Shown: piece after piece, positions 32,420-43,739 of the stretch | Numbering within the stretch: position 1 is the stretch's first letter | How the letters are laid out: every line of letters starts with the position of its first letter | Assembly: GCF_027943255.1 (NCBI RefSeq) | Contig: NC_072893.1 | Span: 9,424,001 to 9,488,000, forward strand | DNA length: 64,000 nt | Origin: Anastrepha obliqua | Taxonomy: Eukaryota > Arthropoda > Insecta > Diptera > Tephritidae | Direction of reading: 5' to 3' | The notes under the pieces: model-generated | The model's database searches: none | The model's input: the letters and a program-made list of their open reading frames with translations, nothing else | Told to the model about the DNA's origin: nothing | Made by a program: the position numbers and the translations under genes

Positions 32420-32645
32420 CTAGTGAAATAAGCATAACGGCGTTAGACTGGAACCCCCAAGGACTTCGCCGCAGAGGACGTCATGGACATCAGAGGAAAG
32501 GCGACGTGGTCGGTTGGACAAGTTTTTAGGAGTCTGACGAAAACCTAGTTCCAGATCAAGGCAAAAGCGAATATCCGACAACATTGGCAATCTTTTGTTT
32601 CGGCACTATGGGCCTCTAATCGGCTCAACAGCAACAAATATTAAT
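32420..32645 (+). pseudogene. RTE/CR1-like non-LTR 3' terminal fragment
   Basis: The plus strand reads ITALDWNPQGLRRRGRHG, then, after a frameshift, VSALWASNRLNSNKY. The order (A)LxWxPxGxRRRGRP followed by (V)xALWAS is the extreme C-terminus of 'endonuclease-reverse transcriptase' type elements. A short ATT/AAT-type tail (TATTAATAATAATAAG) follows near 32638, consistent with a retroelement 3' end. Only the last ~70 codons remain. Confidence 0.55.
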
Positions 32646-32920
32646 AATAATAAGAGTTTTAAATTTATTACAATATCGGCGTCGTGTAGTAAGAAATGCG
32701 GTAGATTCTCTATTGATTCTTCTATATATTCTTCGGACTGAATTAAAAACAAAAATAAATAAATAATAAATAAAATAAAATAAAAACAAAATTTTGTGAC
32801 GCAACACGGAGAATATTTACACAGCTCCAATTTTGTTTTTAAATTACGTTATTAATAAATAAAAAATAATAATTTTGAGTAATGAAAATCTTTGTTTTTC
32901 AATTTGCCTGTCTGTTTGTA

Positions 32921-33825
32921 TGGGGTGGGCCATGTAAAATTTGCTTTTTGAATCGGCTATAAAAATAAAACTAATCAATATTTTTTCAATTTTTTTTTTT
33001 ATTTCGAAGATTGAACATTGCTAATTATGAATGAAAAATAATATCGTTCAAATGACTGCCACTGGCTTTACAGTAGGCCATTCGATCAACCCAATTTTTA
33101 AGCACATTTTCGATTGCTTGAGCTCCAATTTCATAAATGGCAACTTCGATTTCGTGTTTTAAATCATCAATCGTCTCTGGATGGTTCGCATAGCATTTGT
33201 CCTTAACAATTTTTCTTATTGACGTAGCCACCGATGTGAAAATGAGCTTCATCAGAAAAGATGATTTTTCGGTAAAACTGCTCATCTTCCGTCAAACGAT
33301 TTTCTGCCCATTGAGCGAACCGAAAACGCATTGGATGGTCATTAGGCTTCAGTTCTTGCACCAATTGAACTTTGTAAACCTTCATACCGAAGTTTTTATG
33401 CAAAATTCTCCACAAAGAAGTGCGTGAAATGTTCAATTCTTGAGAACGATGACGAGTGAGGTTGTTGGATGTTCACGCACAATTTCGGCTACAGCTGTTT
33501 CCGGGTGTACGCACTGTAGACCACGTTCACATGTTGTTTTATCCATTAACGATCCACTTTCACGAACACGATTAAAAAACAAACAAACTGTCTTGTTGGC
33601 AAATCTTTTTTTGGATTTTTTTTTTTTCAAATTTCTCAGTTTGAGTAGAAGACTCACCACTTTGGAAATAGGTTTTCAATATTTCCCAATTTTGTTCAAG
33701 CGTATAGCGTCCCATTTCGTAAGTGTGAATTCTTCAAGTAAATTATAAACACATTTGACATGTAATTTATGTTACCATTCTCAAAAAAATAGGTGGTGCA
33801 AAAAGCAAACGCTGTCTAGTTCACA
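32921..33825 (-). mobile_element. DD41D transposon (family F2), internal deletion, copy 2
   Basis: The left end TGGGGTGGGCCATGTAAAAT follows TA at 32919-32920 and matches the right end of copy 1 (15071 inward). The right end keeps GCAAACGCTG but the outermost TIR bases are diverged. The interior is deleted, giving a ~900-bp element. Confidence 0.8.
33025..33725 (-). pseudogene. DD41D transposase deletion pseudogene (F2 copy 2)
   Basis: In minus orientation the leader and start (ATGGGACGCTATACGC) are followed by an HTH region with frameshifts. Then come ISRTSLWRILHKNFG, KVQLVQELKPNDHPMRF and IIFSDEAHFHIGGYVN with the first Asp (33436-33203). At about 33215 the sequence jumps directly to VKDKCYANHPETIDDLKHEI and the C-terminal LNDIIFHS. 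The deletion removes roughly the segment holding both the second and third Asp. It keeps what copy 1 lost and lacks what copy 1 kept. Confidence 0.82.
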
Positions 33826-33979
33826 AGCCCCCATTCACAAAAATTAAAAATCTCTCGTTACGATGATTAAGTTTACGCCGTCTTGGAAGTATTCCAAAAC
33901 AAAAAAAAACGCCAAATAATATTTTTTAGAAAAAGAAAATTTATGAGGTCATCCTTTCAAAAATTTTGAATTTGATATA

Positions 33980-34903
33980 CTGGGTTGCGCATATTCGACG
34001 GACTCATGTGTGTTTTTTTTTAATCAAAGAAACACACAACTTTTTTGATGTTGACGATAATAATCATTTTATTTATCAACTAGATTTGTTGACATCACCT
34101 TTTGAATATGATATCTCTCAAATGGCCGCTTCGAGCCTGTACGGCGTATTGTGCCCGTTTTGCAGCATTTTCCATAGTTTTAGCTAATATTTCGGCTGGA
34201 ATAGCGCCTATTTCCTCACGGATGTTGTTCTTGAGCTCTTCTATGGGCTTTGGCTTATTAATATAAACCTTTGATTTTAAATATCCCCACAAGAAGAAGT
34301 CAGGTGGCGTTAAATCGGGCGAACGCGGTGGCCAGTCAAAATCGCCATTTTTCGACATCAAACGACGAGGAAACAATTTCTTCATGAAATATCGATTGTG
34401 GTGCGAGCTGTGTGTGGTGGGGCGCCGTCTTGTTGAAACCAGAACTGCCTCATATGCTTTCGACGACTAATTGGCATCACAAAAGTGGTTATCATATCGC
34501 GATAACGCTCCTGATTGACGTTAACAGCTTGACCATCTTCGTTTTCGAAGAAAAAACGGCCCAATAATCGTTTTCGCACTAACACCGCACCACTTTTTCG
34601 TCCTCTTGAATTTCGTGAGGATTTTCAGTGGCGTAAATACGGCAATTTTGCTTGTTTACCGTCCCATTCAATAAGAAATGAGCCTCATCGGACATGATGA
34701 TTTTGTTCTTCTGCTTCTTCTTTTGACTTCTTTTGTTGAATGCAAATTTCAACAATTTGGGAGCGGTCGCGCGTCGTGTACTGTTCCATGGTAAAAATCT
34801 GCTTGGACTGACGCTTCCAACGCGCTATGTGATTAAGCGATCTGACATCTCTGTCAAAAGATACAGGGTTGCCAGATGGGTCCATCCAATATGGGCAACC
34901 CTG
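33980..34903 (-). mobile_element. DD41D transposon (family F4), deleted, copy 1
   Basis: TA at 33978-33979 and 34904-34905 flank a 924-bp element. The left tip is CTGGGTTGCGCATATTCGAC and the right tip, reverse-complemented, is CAGGGTTGCCCATATTGGAT. Just inside the right tip lies a second, oppositely oriented CAGGGTTGCC, so the end can fold into a hairpin. The leader next to it is almost the same as that of family F1. Confidence 0.87.
34095..34789 (-). pseudogene. DD41D transposase deletion pseudogene (F4 copy 1)
   Basis: The minus frame starts MEQYTTRDRSQIVEICIQQK at 34789, then collapses through a deletion of most of the DNA-binding and early catalytic region. Remnants resume near 34690 (MSDEAHFLLNG region with the first Asp) and FFFENEDGQAVNVNQERYRD (34585-34382). 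FWFQQDGAPPHTA (second Asp) is followed by a frameshift near 34385. The final block holds DLTPPDFFLWGY (third Asp) and HLRDIIFKR. Multiple lesions. Confidence 0.85.
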
Positions 34904-35099
34904 TACAGTCACTCACAGCTTTTTTGATAAAGATACGAGTTTCTTGTAAAGTGTTCTTAAATCCATAATAGTTTTCTATTTCCTTCCAAAGTGTTGGGGT
35001 CTTATTTATTGGGTCTGAGAATTAGTTTCCTTCCTTTCTTAACAAAAGTTACGAATTATTTAAACAATGAAATAATAGATGACATTGCGCGAAGTATGT

Positions 35100-36090
35100 A
35101 ACATTGGAAGCTATAACTTTACTCCATCTTTCTGGCAGCATGCGGACTCCTCTGACGAAAAATCGAGTTCTTTTGACTTCATCCATTCATTGAGCAGCCA
35201 GTTTGCGATGCTCTCATAAGAAGTGACTGCCTTGATCGAAACAGGTGGTAATCCAATGCATGTCTGGGTAATATGTCGGGTGGAGCAAGATTTCCCCCAC
35301 GCAGTCCTTGTAAATATTTCTGGACCAATTTAACAACATGTGGCCTGACGTTGTCATGCAGGAAATCTATTTGTCATGCCTACCGTCTATCATCCCATTG
35401 GGGCCGCTTTTTCTTGAGAGCTCAATTCAAACCCATTAGCTGCAATCGGTAACGATCACCAGCGATGTTTTGAGATGGTGAAAGGAATTCATAATAGTAG
35501 AGGCAACCTTCTTATCCCACCAGTTTCACAACATAACCTTTTATTTTTTTTTCGCTGTCGATGGAGCTGCAACATTTTCGACGTTTAGGGTTATCATAAT
35601 AGATCGAGTTTTCATTGTCTCATTGCTAGTGACGATGCGATGTAGAAAACCTTTTCTTTTCCGCCGTTCAAGAAACATTTCACACGTCACCAAACGTCTC
35701 TCGATATCCCTCTCTTTCAATTAATGTGGCACCCAGTTACCTGCTTTCTGGACCATTCCTATTGCGCGCAAACGTCTACCAACGGTTGATCTGTCAACAT
35801 TCAACTCTTAGAACATATCATCAAGGGTTCGGCATGCGTCTTCACCAATAATTGTTGTAGTTGAGTATCTTCAAATATTTTCGGTGCTCCTTCCGATCTT
35901 TATCACTCACGTCGAAATTGCCACTTTAGAAGCGACGAAACCACTCTTTACAAGTTGCATTTGAAAGAGCGCAATTACCATAAACATTTGACAATATATG
36001 ACACGTTTCAGCTGCACTTTTCTTTAAAAGGAAAAAGGTCCCGCAAGTGCTGTTTTTCTGGACGAACGTAGGCATTTGTGACGTCAGATA
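35100..36090 (-). pseudogene. mariner DD34D pseudogene with Asp-to-Asn at the first catalytic site
   Basis: From about 36090 the minus strand encodes VQKNSTCGTFFLLKKSAAET and NATCKEWFRRFKSGNFDVSD. After many stops comes RIVTSNE, where TGDE is usual, so the first catalytic Asp is Asn. IYYDNPKRRK follows out of frame. LHDNVRPHVVKLVQKYL (second Asp) and YYPDMHW lie near 35380-35260, and RGVRMLPERW near 35120. Frameshifts separate almost every block. It belongs to a long-standing mariner lineage distinct from the GGGCAAAAAG family. No TIRs were found. Confidence 0.7.
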
Positions 36091-36224
36091 AAAAAGGATC
36101 TTTATGCTTCAAACGAATGTCAACTACTGCGATCGAGACCCTCACCTATACCCCTTAAAACCACCAGCATATAACTAGAGCGAACAAAAATAGTGCGACA
36201 CCTCTTTTACGAGGGCGGAAACTT

Positions 36225-36480
36225 ATTCCTATACCCAATCACTGCCATCTCTTACTTCTATTATTTGCACTTACGAAAGGCTTACTACGGGCTATTCTAC
36301 CATTTAAATTTGTTTCCCTCAGGAACTTCTGGATAGCAAGTCTTACCTAAACCTCTTTTGGCCATTTCAGTTAACTTTGAAGCGTTTGTTGCTGGATTTT
36401 TCTTCACTAGGCGCACTAATCACTGACATTCTTTCTCTGTGAAAGTTTACTTTGGGGACTGTCGTCCCTTATTTACTACA
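36225..36480 (-). pseudogene. Tc1-like transposase N-terminal fragment
   Basis: Reading the minus strand from about 36475, the segments SPKVNFHRE, LVRLVKKNPATNASKLTEMA, KRGLGKTCYPEVP and KFKWxNSP follow the order of the paired-like N-terminal domain of Tc1-family (DD34E) transposases. Stops and frameshifts are frequent. The catalytic domain is absent. TGTCGCACTATTTTTGTTCG (reverse complement, ending near 36185) could be a subterminal remnant. Confidence 0.55.
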
Positions 36481-37503
36481 CGATTTTCATGCATAAAGCG
36501 TTATTTTTTGCATTACAGTGTATTTTGTATTTTATATGGAGAAATTAAATTTAAAAAAATAAATCAAATATCTGCATACTCTGTTTTCTGTGTGAATAGT
36601 ATGAAATATAAAAAACTTCAAAACAAAAAATCGGATCTGTGTCAAATAAGGCATGAGTCACTGTACCTCCAATGCAATGTAAAAAAATAAAAATATTGCC
36701 CCATTTAAACGCGAAATGCATTCATTAAGCACTTAAGCCCTCTTTCCATCTTACTTTAGGTTTTCTGCCTGTTTATTAATTTTTATAATTTTTACTTTGT
36801 TTTACTAGAAACTTCTCCCCTTTACATTCAGTGAAATTATTAAAGAAATTAAAGAAAACATAAATTGCATCCGCAGCGCAAACGCGGATGGAAGAAATAA
36901 AAACTTTATTAATTCACTTTGTCATTCACCACTTCAGCAAAGAAGGAAGAAATCGCGCGTACAGCAAACTTTCTTGCACCCCACAATAAAACCTATCTCT
37001 ATCCATTTGTATGAAACTTTCCGATCACTACTACACTTCTTTTAATCACCGCAGGCCGTGGAAGCAGTAGAACTCTGCAATCCTTTCGCACTCGTGGGCA
37101 AATCCGTAGTGGTGAAGATGATTGCCAATGATTAGGAGAAATTTTAATATCGCGGAGATGATTTCGCTGCGCTGCAATTAAGTTATGCAAATGCGTCAAT
37201 AGTTTTGAAGCGGACGTCGATTGCTTGCACAACTCGGCAGGCAAAGGACTTGTGAAGAATTATGCATAAAGTTTTGCATAGTTTGAGGCGAGCGCGTACA
37301 GAAATAATTACCACAAATTTGTTGGGTTTTCGATGGAATAGTTTTAAGACAGAATTAGCGAGGGGCATTGCTCGTAAAGGGTGCTTTAACTGGACCGACT
37401 GTTTTGAAATAGAAAAAGGCAGTGTTTATTTGAAGAATTTTGCTGCTTTTATTATTAATCATTTCTTTTTTTTTGATTAATTGCTTTAGCTTAGTGTAAC
37501 ATG
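36481..37503. other. AT-rich non-coding stretch
   Basis: No supported gene; short competing frames at 36999-37480 carry no motif. Confidence 0.35.
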
Positions 37504-37639
37504 CAAAGGGTGTTCCATTAAAGATTAATTATTTGGAAATTACAAAAAAAAAGCTCTAGAAAATTTGATAATTTCCTTAAAATCAATAAAAAATTGTGTC
37601 TAATTAAAAATTGGTGAGCTTAAAAGTACACCCTTTATG
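37504..37639. mobile_element. small MITE-like element
   Basis: AAAGGGTGTTC at about 37505 is matched by GTACACCCTTT at 37629-37639 in reverse complement, bounding ~135 bp of AT-rich sequence. No clear target duplication is visible, so the call is weak. Confidence 0.35.
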
Positions 37640-38040
37640 TAAGATTTTTTTCTTAACAATTTGCAGGAAACGTATGATAAATCGAATAAAAATCTGCTAC
37701 TATAATTTACACTTACTATAATTTTTTATCTTCAAAATTAATTGTTGTTTTGCATCTTTAACAGAGCAGCAAACTTACTTTATATAAAACTTTTTGTTGT
37801 ATTCATTGTAAATGTAAATATTGCTAAAGTACTAAAGTGATAACTTCACAGCCGTGAGGTTTCACCAGCAACATACGTTTGGCTTGCCGTGAAATGTTGC
37901 TAGCAACATTGATTGTCAAATGAGAGGCAACGTCAAATATATTAGCATCGCCTCAGATGCGATTGGCAAATTTTGGTAAGAAAAGTGTTTTTAAACAAAT
38001 TAACACACATATAACTACATATCTTGACACAAAAAATATA
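37640..38040. other. non-coding stretch
   Basis: Nothing recognised. Confidence 0.3.
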
Positions 38041-38765
38041 TAGAGGATTTATAGTACTTACACCCTATAGTAGTGTAGTTTAGTAGCAGGAATAGTGGTG
38101 CCTAGAGCACACAAATCCCTAACACTAAGTGCAGATAACACGATTTTCCATGCGGAGCTGTTCGCCCTAATGGAAACAGTGGAAATCATATCCAAAAGAG
38201 GGTTCGAGAAAGTAAAAATTAAAATACTTTCGGACATCCAATTGGTTCTCAAAGCCTTGAATAGCTTCACATTCAAGTCAAAAGTCCTAACAGAGTGTAA
38301 TAATTCACTCAACAAACTGGCCACTTATAATCAGGTTTCAATGATTTGGGTGCCAGGACATGAGGGACACGAAGGAAACGAGAAGGCAGATTTTATGCTA
38401 AAAAAGGGGCAGAAGGGCTATTTATCGGACCAACCCCATTTTTCGGATTTAGCAAAAACAGGAAACCAAAAAACGGATGCAAACCAAAATCAGGGAACAT
38501 TGGAATGACACCAGCGGTTCTAATGACTCCAAAAAGATTTTTAACTTCAATGCCAACAGAGCAAAATCTGCTTGATTGTTTGATCTGCTGATTGTGAGGC
38601 ATTCGGCCACAAGAGACACAGAATACAGGGCTCGTAGCTACTAGAGGAGGAAGACCTACAATTGCTTCCTTCTAAGGAGCTGGTTCGATTCCTCGATATA
38701 CTAAATAATGAAAAATTAAAAGAGATTAGATCAATCTGGTCGCAGTGCATAAAGGCCTTAGCCTA
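38041..38765 (+). pseudogene. RNase H region of a non-LTR retroelement
   Basis: Plus-strand coding (38095-38508) contains FHAELFALMETVEI (RNase H Glu), KIKILSDIQLVLKALNS where SDSQ is usual, and MIWVPGHEGHEGNEKADFM (final Asp). The decayed sequence after 38508 keeps retroelement-like composition and ends GGCCTTAGCCTAACCC at about 38755, similar to the AACCTAACC tails of the copies at 28378 and 57605. The RT part is missing, so the copy is 5'-truncated. Confidence 0.68.
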
Positions 38766-39999
38766 ACCCATACAACCATTACCATTACCTAATGTTTCAG
38801 AATCGAGTGCGGTTTCCTATACTCCGGCTAGATCTACTGAAACAAATGACCTTTTTTTACTTTAAATATGATAAAATGTGCAAAGAAATTTTCGTATGCG
38901 CAAATATCTGCTGTTGGGCACTCAGAAATTACAGTAGTCGAACTTTTAAGCCTTAACGGTTTAATTACCAAGATCCTTTCAGCATTCATTGGAGAATTTC
39001 AAAATGCTCCAGCTACCACCGTGAGGTAGCATGTACAAGCGTGCAAAGAACTTATGGCTGGTTTTTGATACATCCAATTTGCTCCTAGCGCAAAGTTTCT
39101 ATATTACAAAGGAAATTTTGAATACTTCAATTGCTTTAATATAATTAACCTGCATGTACACAGCTATTTGAAAAAGTGAAACTTCATTTAAGTTCTTAAA
39201 CTGCTATGAAACCAACTTTAAGCAATTTTCGGATTTCCCTTTTTCACCACAAAAACGTAGAAGAACCCAGCGCCAGCTAAATTGCAGAGAAGCCTACTCA
39301 ACAAACAAGAATACACCGAAGTACTTTTTCATTGGCTCAGCATATGTGTCTGCCTGTTGTCTGCCACATGCCACTTGCAGCACGTTGCATGTGCACCTTC
39401 CGGCAATTCAAGGAAAAAATTCCAACTTGCACTAACAATACAGCTTCACGGCAAATGCAATAGCCAAGTTGTTGAAGCTGCGAGTCTGAATTGAGCTGAA
39501 AAGCGCGTTGGCGCCTAAAAAGCCACTATGAGTTCCATTCGAGTGTGTGGTGCTGCAATCACAGGTAAGCTCAAAAGTTAGCTTGTGGCTTAAGAATGGC
39601 ATACAGATCAAAGAATCAAAGAGGATGCATGCAATGAAGGAGAAAGTAGACAGCATATGAGTTGGCATGAAGAATGGGGTAATGATTTGAGGTGCATTCA
39701 TAAATACTAACTTTAATTTTTCAATGCGAATTTCAAAACGAGTGTGTTTTATTTATGACTTACCTAGAATTCATGCAGTCATGCAATTGCACTGCTTCAA
39801 ACAAAATCTAAGGCACAGCAACTCATTGACAAGTTTTAACAATTTTTCATTTAATTTTAATTTTTTTTATTTTAATATTTTTCATTTAATATTACCTCAT
39901 CCTAACCACCATACAAAGTTCCAAACTTTCAAATTAAAAAAAAAATAAAAACTCACATTTTTTACTACAAATTTTTTGAAAAATTCCGGAAGAACCTTT
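38766..39999. other. non-coding stretch
   Basis: No gene supported. It is AT-rich from 39840 to 39980. Confidence 0.35.
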
Positions 40000-40965
40000 T
40001 CAGAAAACTGAATCTAACTGGTGTTTTTTTAGCTGCATCCGAGTTATCGATATCGACAGCTTTGGCTTGACAGCTGAGAATGTCAAACTGTATTGACATT
40101 TTCGTTCAGTATGGTTTGACAAGTCATCATGAATCGTTCCGCCAAAAATCTCTTTGTTAACAAAGGCCTTACCTTCATATGGTTTGACAGGGAGCGGCAA
40201 AGATGGTAATCGGTCGTTGCAAGTTCCGGAGAATACGGCGGTTGCTGAAGGATCTTCCATTCGAGCTCTTGAAGTGCGGCTTTAACGACTTGTGCAACAA
40301 GTGGCGTGGCGTTGTAGTGAAGGAGTATGGTTTGACCATGTCGATTAAGTCTTTTCAGTCGAATGGCCTCATTCACGCGTGGTATCTCTGCAATGTGGAG
40401 CTCCTTGTTGACCGTGGTATTCTTTTCGTGCGCTTTTCAGTGCACCATTTCCTCGCGGGCCCACCAAATACAAATCATGACCTTCTTTGGATGAAGATCC
40501 AGCTTGGCTCTCGGCTTCGGCGTATCTTCCTGAGCCACCCACTCCTTTCTTTGCTTCATATTGATGTATAGGCAGCATTTCTCATTTCCCGCGACGAATC
40601 GGTATAAAAAGCGCTGCTTATGATCGCATGTTACTCGATGGCGACCGAGATGCTAAGAAGGTGACTATCTTAGATTTTTTCGTTGGGCTCGTGAGACACC
40701 CAATGTTCCAATTTTTTGGTAAATCCCATTGAGTGAAAGTGATTGGGAATCGTTTTATGATCGCAGCCCATTTTTTTGCCAATGCACGACTGGTTTGGCG
40801 ACCACTGCTTCAAAAGTGATTTGAGACGTTCTTCGTCGAATTCAGAAGACCGTCCGCTGCCGTGTCATCGACATCAAGGTCACCATTTTTGAACTTTGCA
40901 AGCCATTTCCGTCCTGTAGACTCGCTTATGACACCTACTCAACTGGTTTTTGTTCCTCCTCTCGG
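40000..40965 (-). pseudogene. mariner DD34D pseudogene lacking the second catalytic Asp
   Basis: On the minus strand, blocks appear in order with frameshifts: SSEFDEERLKSLLKQW, HFHSMGFTKKLEHWVSHE, a MLPIHQYEAK block, KVMICIWWAREEMVH, and NEAIRLKRLNRHGQTILLHY. There the expected HDNA reads HYNA, so the second catalytic Asp is Tyr. ILQQPPYSPELATTDYHL with the third Asp and RSLSNHMK follow. The lineage resembles insect mariners with a LxPTDYHLFRSL motif. It abuts the long-TIR element at 40974. Confidence 0.72.
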
Positions 40966-41542
40966 GTGCATAGTAGACCGGAGTGAAATACGTAAATTTT
41001 TTCAAATCATATCGTAATAGCAGGGAAAAGTTGCTACATATCAATACAAATTCAGGAAAAAAAAGAAATTTCAAATCGGTTAATATCTTCCGTTCGCGCA
41101 TTGCATTTAAAATTTACAAATTTTATAATAAATTGAACAAATATTCGAAAAATTGTAAGAGGTGGAAATGATGTTAGATAAAGTTCATTTTTTGTAGACT
41201 ATTACAACATCAGATATAGTTTGAAAAGAAAAACGTCTACCGCTCTATCAAAGCCCCTACAGCCCCTGAAAAGAAGTGGAAAATGTCATTTTTTGTATAA
41301 ATTTACGTAATTGCGGGTGGTTAGTTTCTCTATTTTAATTTTTGTATAAGTCTTCTTGAGTATATAAGTAGAATAAACTATTCCCCTCTTAGCGCGCCCA
41401 CTGACCACACTATCTTAAAGAAGTTTTGTACAGCTCTTGGCCCGCCCTTTTTGGACGACTCAGAACTCACCGCGTGAAGGTGACTGTACTACGAGTTCCA
41501 CCCACTCCCTTCCCAACCAACCAACCAAAGATGAAAAATTAT

Positions 41543-41974
41543 TTATTCGGGAGTGGCAAAGTCTGCTTTAGTGTCAAATTGAGGCATAACTGTACGAGAA
41601 GTGAGTGCTGCTCTTATAAACCCATCACGTCTCTCGTTCCCATACACTTTTGAGGACGCTTGAGTTACTAGTTTTACGCAACGCTCCACAGCTTGCGTAT
41701 GGCATGGAATATTTGTTAAATCTATGGTTAATTTAGGTTTTTCTTTATCAGAAATTAATTGCAAGATATCTTCAGAAGAAAGGCTGTCTAAAATTGGGGG
41801 GCAGGTAAGTTTCATTTCAGACCAATTAATTAACTCAAAATGTTCATTTGCTTCAAAGTTCAGTTTAGGAACCAAAAAGTTTCTAATATTTTTGTCTTTT
41901 GAAGGGATTTCTTTTATTTTCAGAACTCGCCTCAATCCAAGATCGCGGACATGCTCTCTGTCATCTACCACCAT
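41543..41974 (-). pseudogene. C-terminal part of an element-encoded protein (CHTQAVER family)
   Basis: A minus frame of about 143 codons reads VRDLGLRRVLKIKEI, NFLVPKLNFEANEHFELINW and a distinctive DLTNIPCHTQAVERCVKLVT. GNERRDGFIRAAL and SRTVMPQFDTKADFAT follow. I recognise this ending, with PCHTQAVER, from uncharacterised animal proteins that appear to be mobile-element encoded; the function is unknown to me. It overlaps the N-terminal frame by about 10 bases, marking the deletion junction. The frame is open from a Met, but that Met lies inside the fused region and need not be a real start. Confidence 0.55.
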
Positions 41975-42498
41975 AGAAATTTGATTTCTAATGGCGGTAT
42001 CTTTCTATCTTTAGGGCATGTGCAGTTGATAGTTACCGGCCTGGGACAAATACACTTGTCAAAGCTTCTTTGACAAAAGCAATTGAGTGTCATCTCGCAC
42101 TTGCAGGACGAAATGTCAAATAATGTACTTGAAGATTGTTCAATAAAATCATTGTACTTCTTTTGTTTCTCAGGTGTGTCTTTGTCCCTTGAATAAGATT
42201 TACGAAGAGTGTAGTATCGATCATGTAGATGTTTAATCTTTTGTACAACTCTTGTGTGGGAAACTATTGGAATCGAAGCCTTGGAATAAAGGGACTCAGT
42301 CTGATGAGCTACAGTATCTGCTACAACTGTGAAGCTTAACTTCTGACCAGAACTGGCAGCAGAAGATTCTACTGACATTTTGTACCTCACTTCTTGCCAA
42401 CATTGTATAATGTCGGTATTAGTGGGAAGGACCGATGACAGCAGTGGTTTAGGTGCACCAAAAAATGGGCAGTGTATGTCCTTACGAGTAAGAGACAT
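41965..42498 (-). pseudogene. N-terminal part of the same element-encoded protein
   Basis: A minus frame of 177 codons starts MSLTRKDIHCPFFG, carries SIPIVSHTRVVQKIKHLHDR and SSTLFDISSCKCEM. A cysteine-rich stretch (CKCEMTLNCFC, CICPRP, CTCPKDRKIP) could bind zinc. In related proteins this region leads into a long central domain. Here it runs out at KFLWW exactly where the C-terminal frame begins, so an internal deletion removed the presumed catalytic core. It is apparently undamaged otherwise. Confidence 0.55.
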
Positions 42499-43125
42499 TA
42501 ATAAAATGTTTCAAGAGATTTAATGTTAAGTAATTGTGTAAACTATGTAATTCAAAAGAACATCGAATAGACCAAACAGCGCTGTTCGACAAGAGTGAAA
42601 GCAGAACTGGTAATGACCAGAGAGTACTAGCTCTTCCGTGCACTTCGTTTATCGGTATGCCAGAATCAAAAGCAAAATGAAAAGAAAGACGATGGAATAC
42701 AAGTAACCAAGTGGAAGACGATCTAAAGCACAGACGTGTTGTAGTAGCCGTAAGCCGCTTTCACGCAAGCCTCATTTGGCATAGGCTTCCTTAGTAGATT
42801 TGGTGTAAAATTGGTAAAAGTTAATCGCTCAGAACCACAGAAATGGATAGATTAGTAAATTAAAAATCTACTACTCAATGCTGAAAGTGCTATGTATAAA
42901 AAGGGAGCTCGATCTTTAATCATTTACCACTTCTACAAGTTTTCGTAAATCAGCTAGATTTGGGATAAAATTTGTAAATTTTAAATGCAATGCGCGAACG
43001 GAAGATATTAACCGATTTGAAATTTCTTTTTTTTCCTAAATTTGTATTGATATGTAGCAACTTTTCCCTGCTATTACGATATGATTTGAAAAAATTTACG
43101 TATTTCACTCCGGTCTAGTGCATAT

Positions 43126-43739
43126 GGCCTCGACAAGACTCAGTCTTTCGTTGGTTTCGTTAATCTATATTGATTTCTGACAGTGTAGGAGATTAGCCTG
43201 CCGCTACCAATCCTATGGTAAATAGTGGCAATGCCCACCCGTCGTTGCTTAGGAACAACGCCTTCTTTCTGCTTGGAGCGCCATCTGTGTTTCACATTTT
43301 TCTGGCAGAAGGATCGCACAGATAGTTGAGGACTTCGCTAAATTTGGTGTGTCTGCGCTATTATAATTCTCCATACACGTCGCAAATGTCCCGGGCAGGA
43401 CAGAGGAGGTGTTCAAAATATTGATTTTTGCCTGCTGCATATCCGATTTATAAGCATCAAAACTCATAAAAAATTAAATAATTCAAAAATACAAGTAGCA
43501 TAGTTTTGTGGAGCAGAAAGAGTTCTATCGAAATAATACTAACCCTTCGCCAAACAGTAAACAAATCCTTGTAAAATAAAAGAAAATATAAAAACGCTAT
43601 GAAATTATTCCCCAACCCAATACTTTGAAAACGCAAAAAAAAATCTGTTCGTGAAGGTCCCGGTGGTTTCTCCTGTGCTGAAGAAGTAAACACCCTCAGA
43701 ATTTTCATCGGGAAATGTGGTGCATTTAAGTCTACTCTA
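43126..43739. other. non-coding stretch
   Basis: Short frames (43249-43467 and 43457-43795, minus) have no motif. The region could hold retroelement-derived sequence, but I cannot name it. Confidence 0.35.

Larger units (their letters stand above)
40974..43117 (-). mobile_element. long-TIR DNA element with 8-bp target duplication, unassigned superfamily
   Basis: A 2,144-bp element has TIRs of about 153 bp (40974-41126 and 42965-43117). I compared them base by base and saw one mismatch (CAAATTCAGG against CAAATTTAGG). The tip is TAGACCGGAGTGAAATACGT. Flanks are GTGCATAG (40966-40973) and GTGCATAT (43118-43125), an 8-bp duplication with one difference. Inside are two minus-strand frames that encode the beginning and the end of a protein, with the middle missing. 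An 8-bp target recalls hAT and P elements, but the tip and protein fit neither clearly. Confidence 0.82.
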
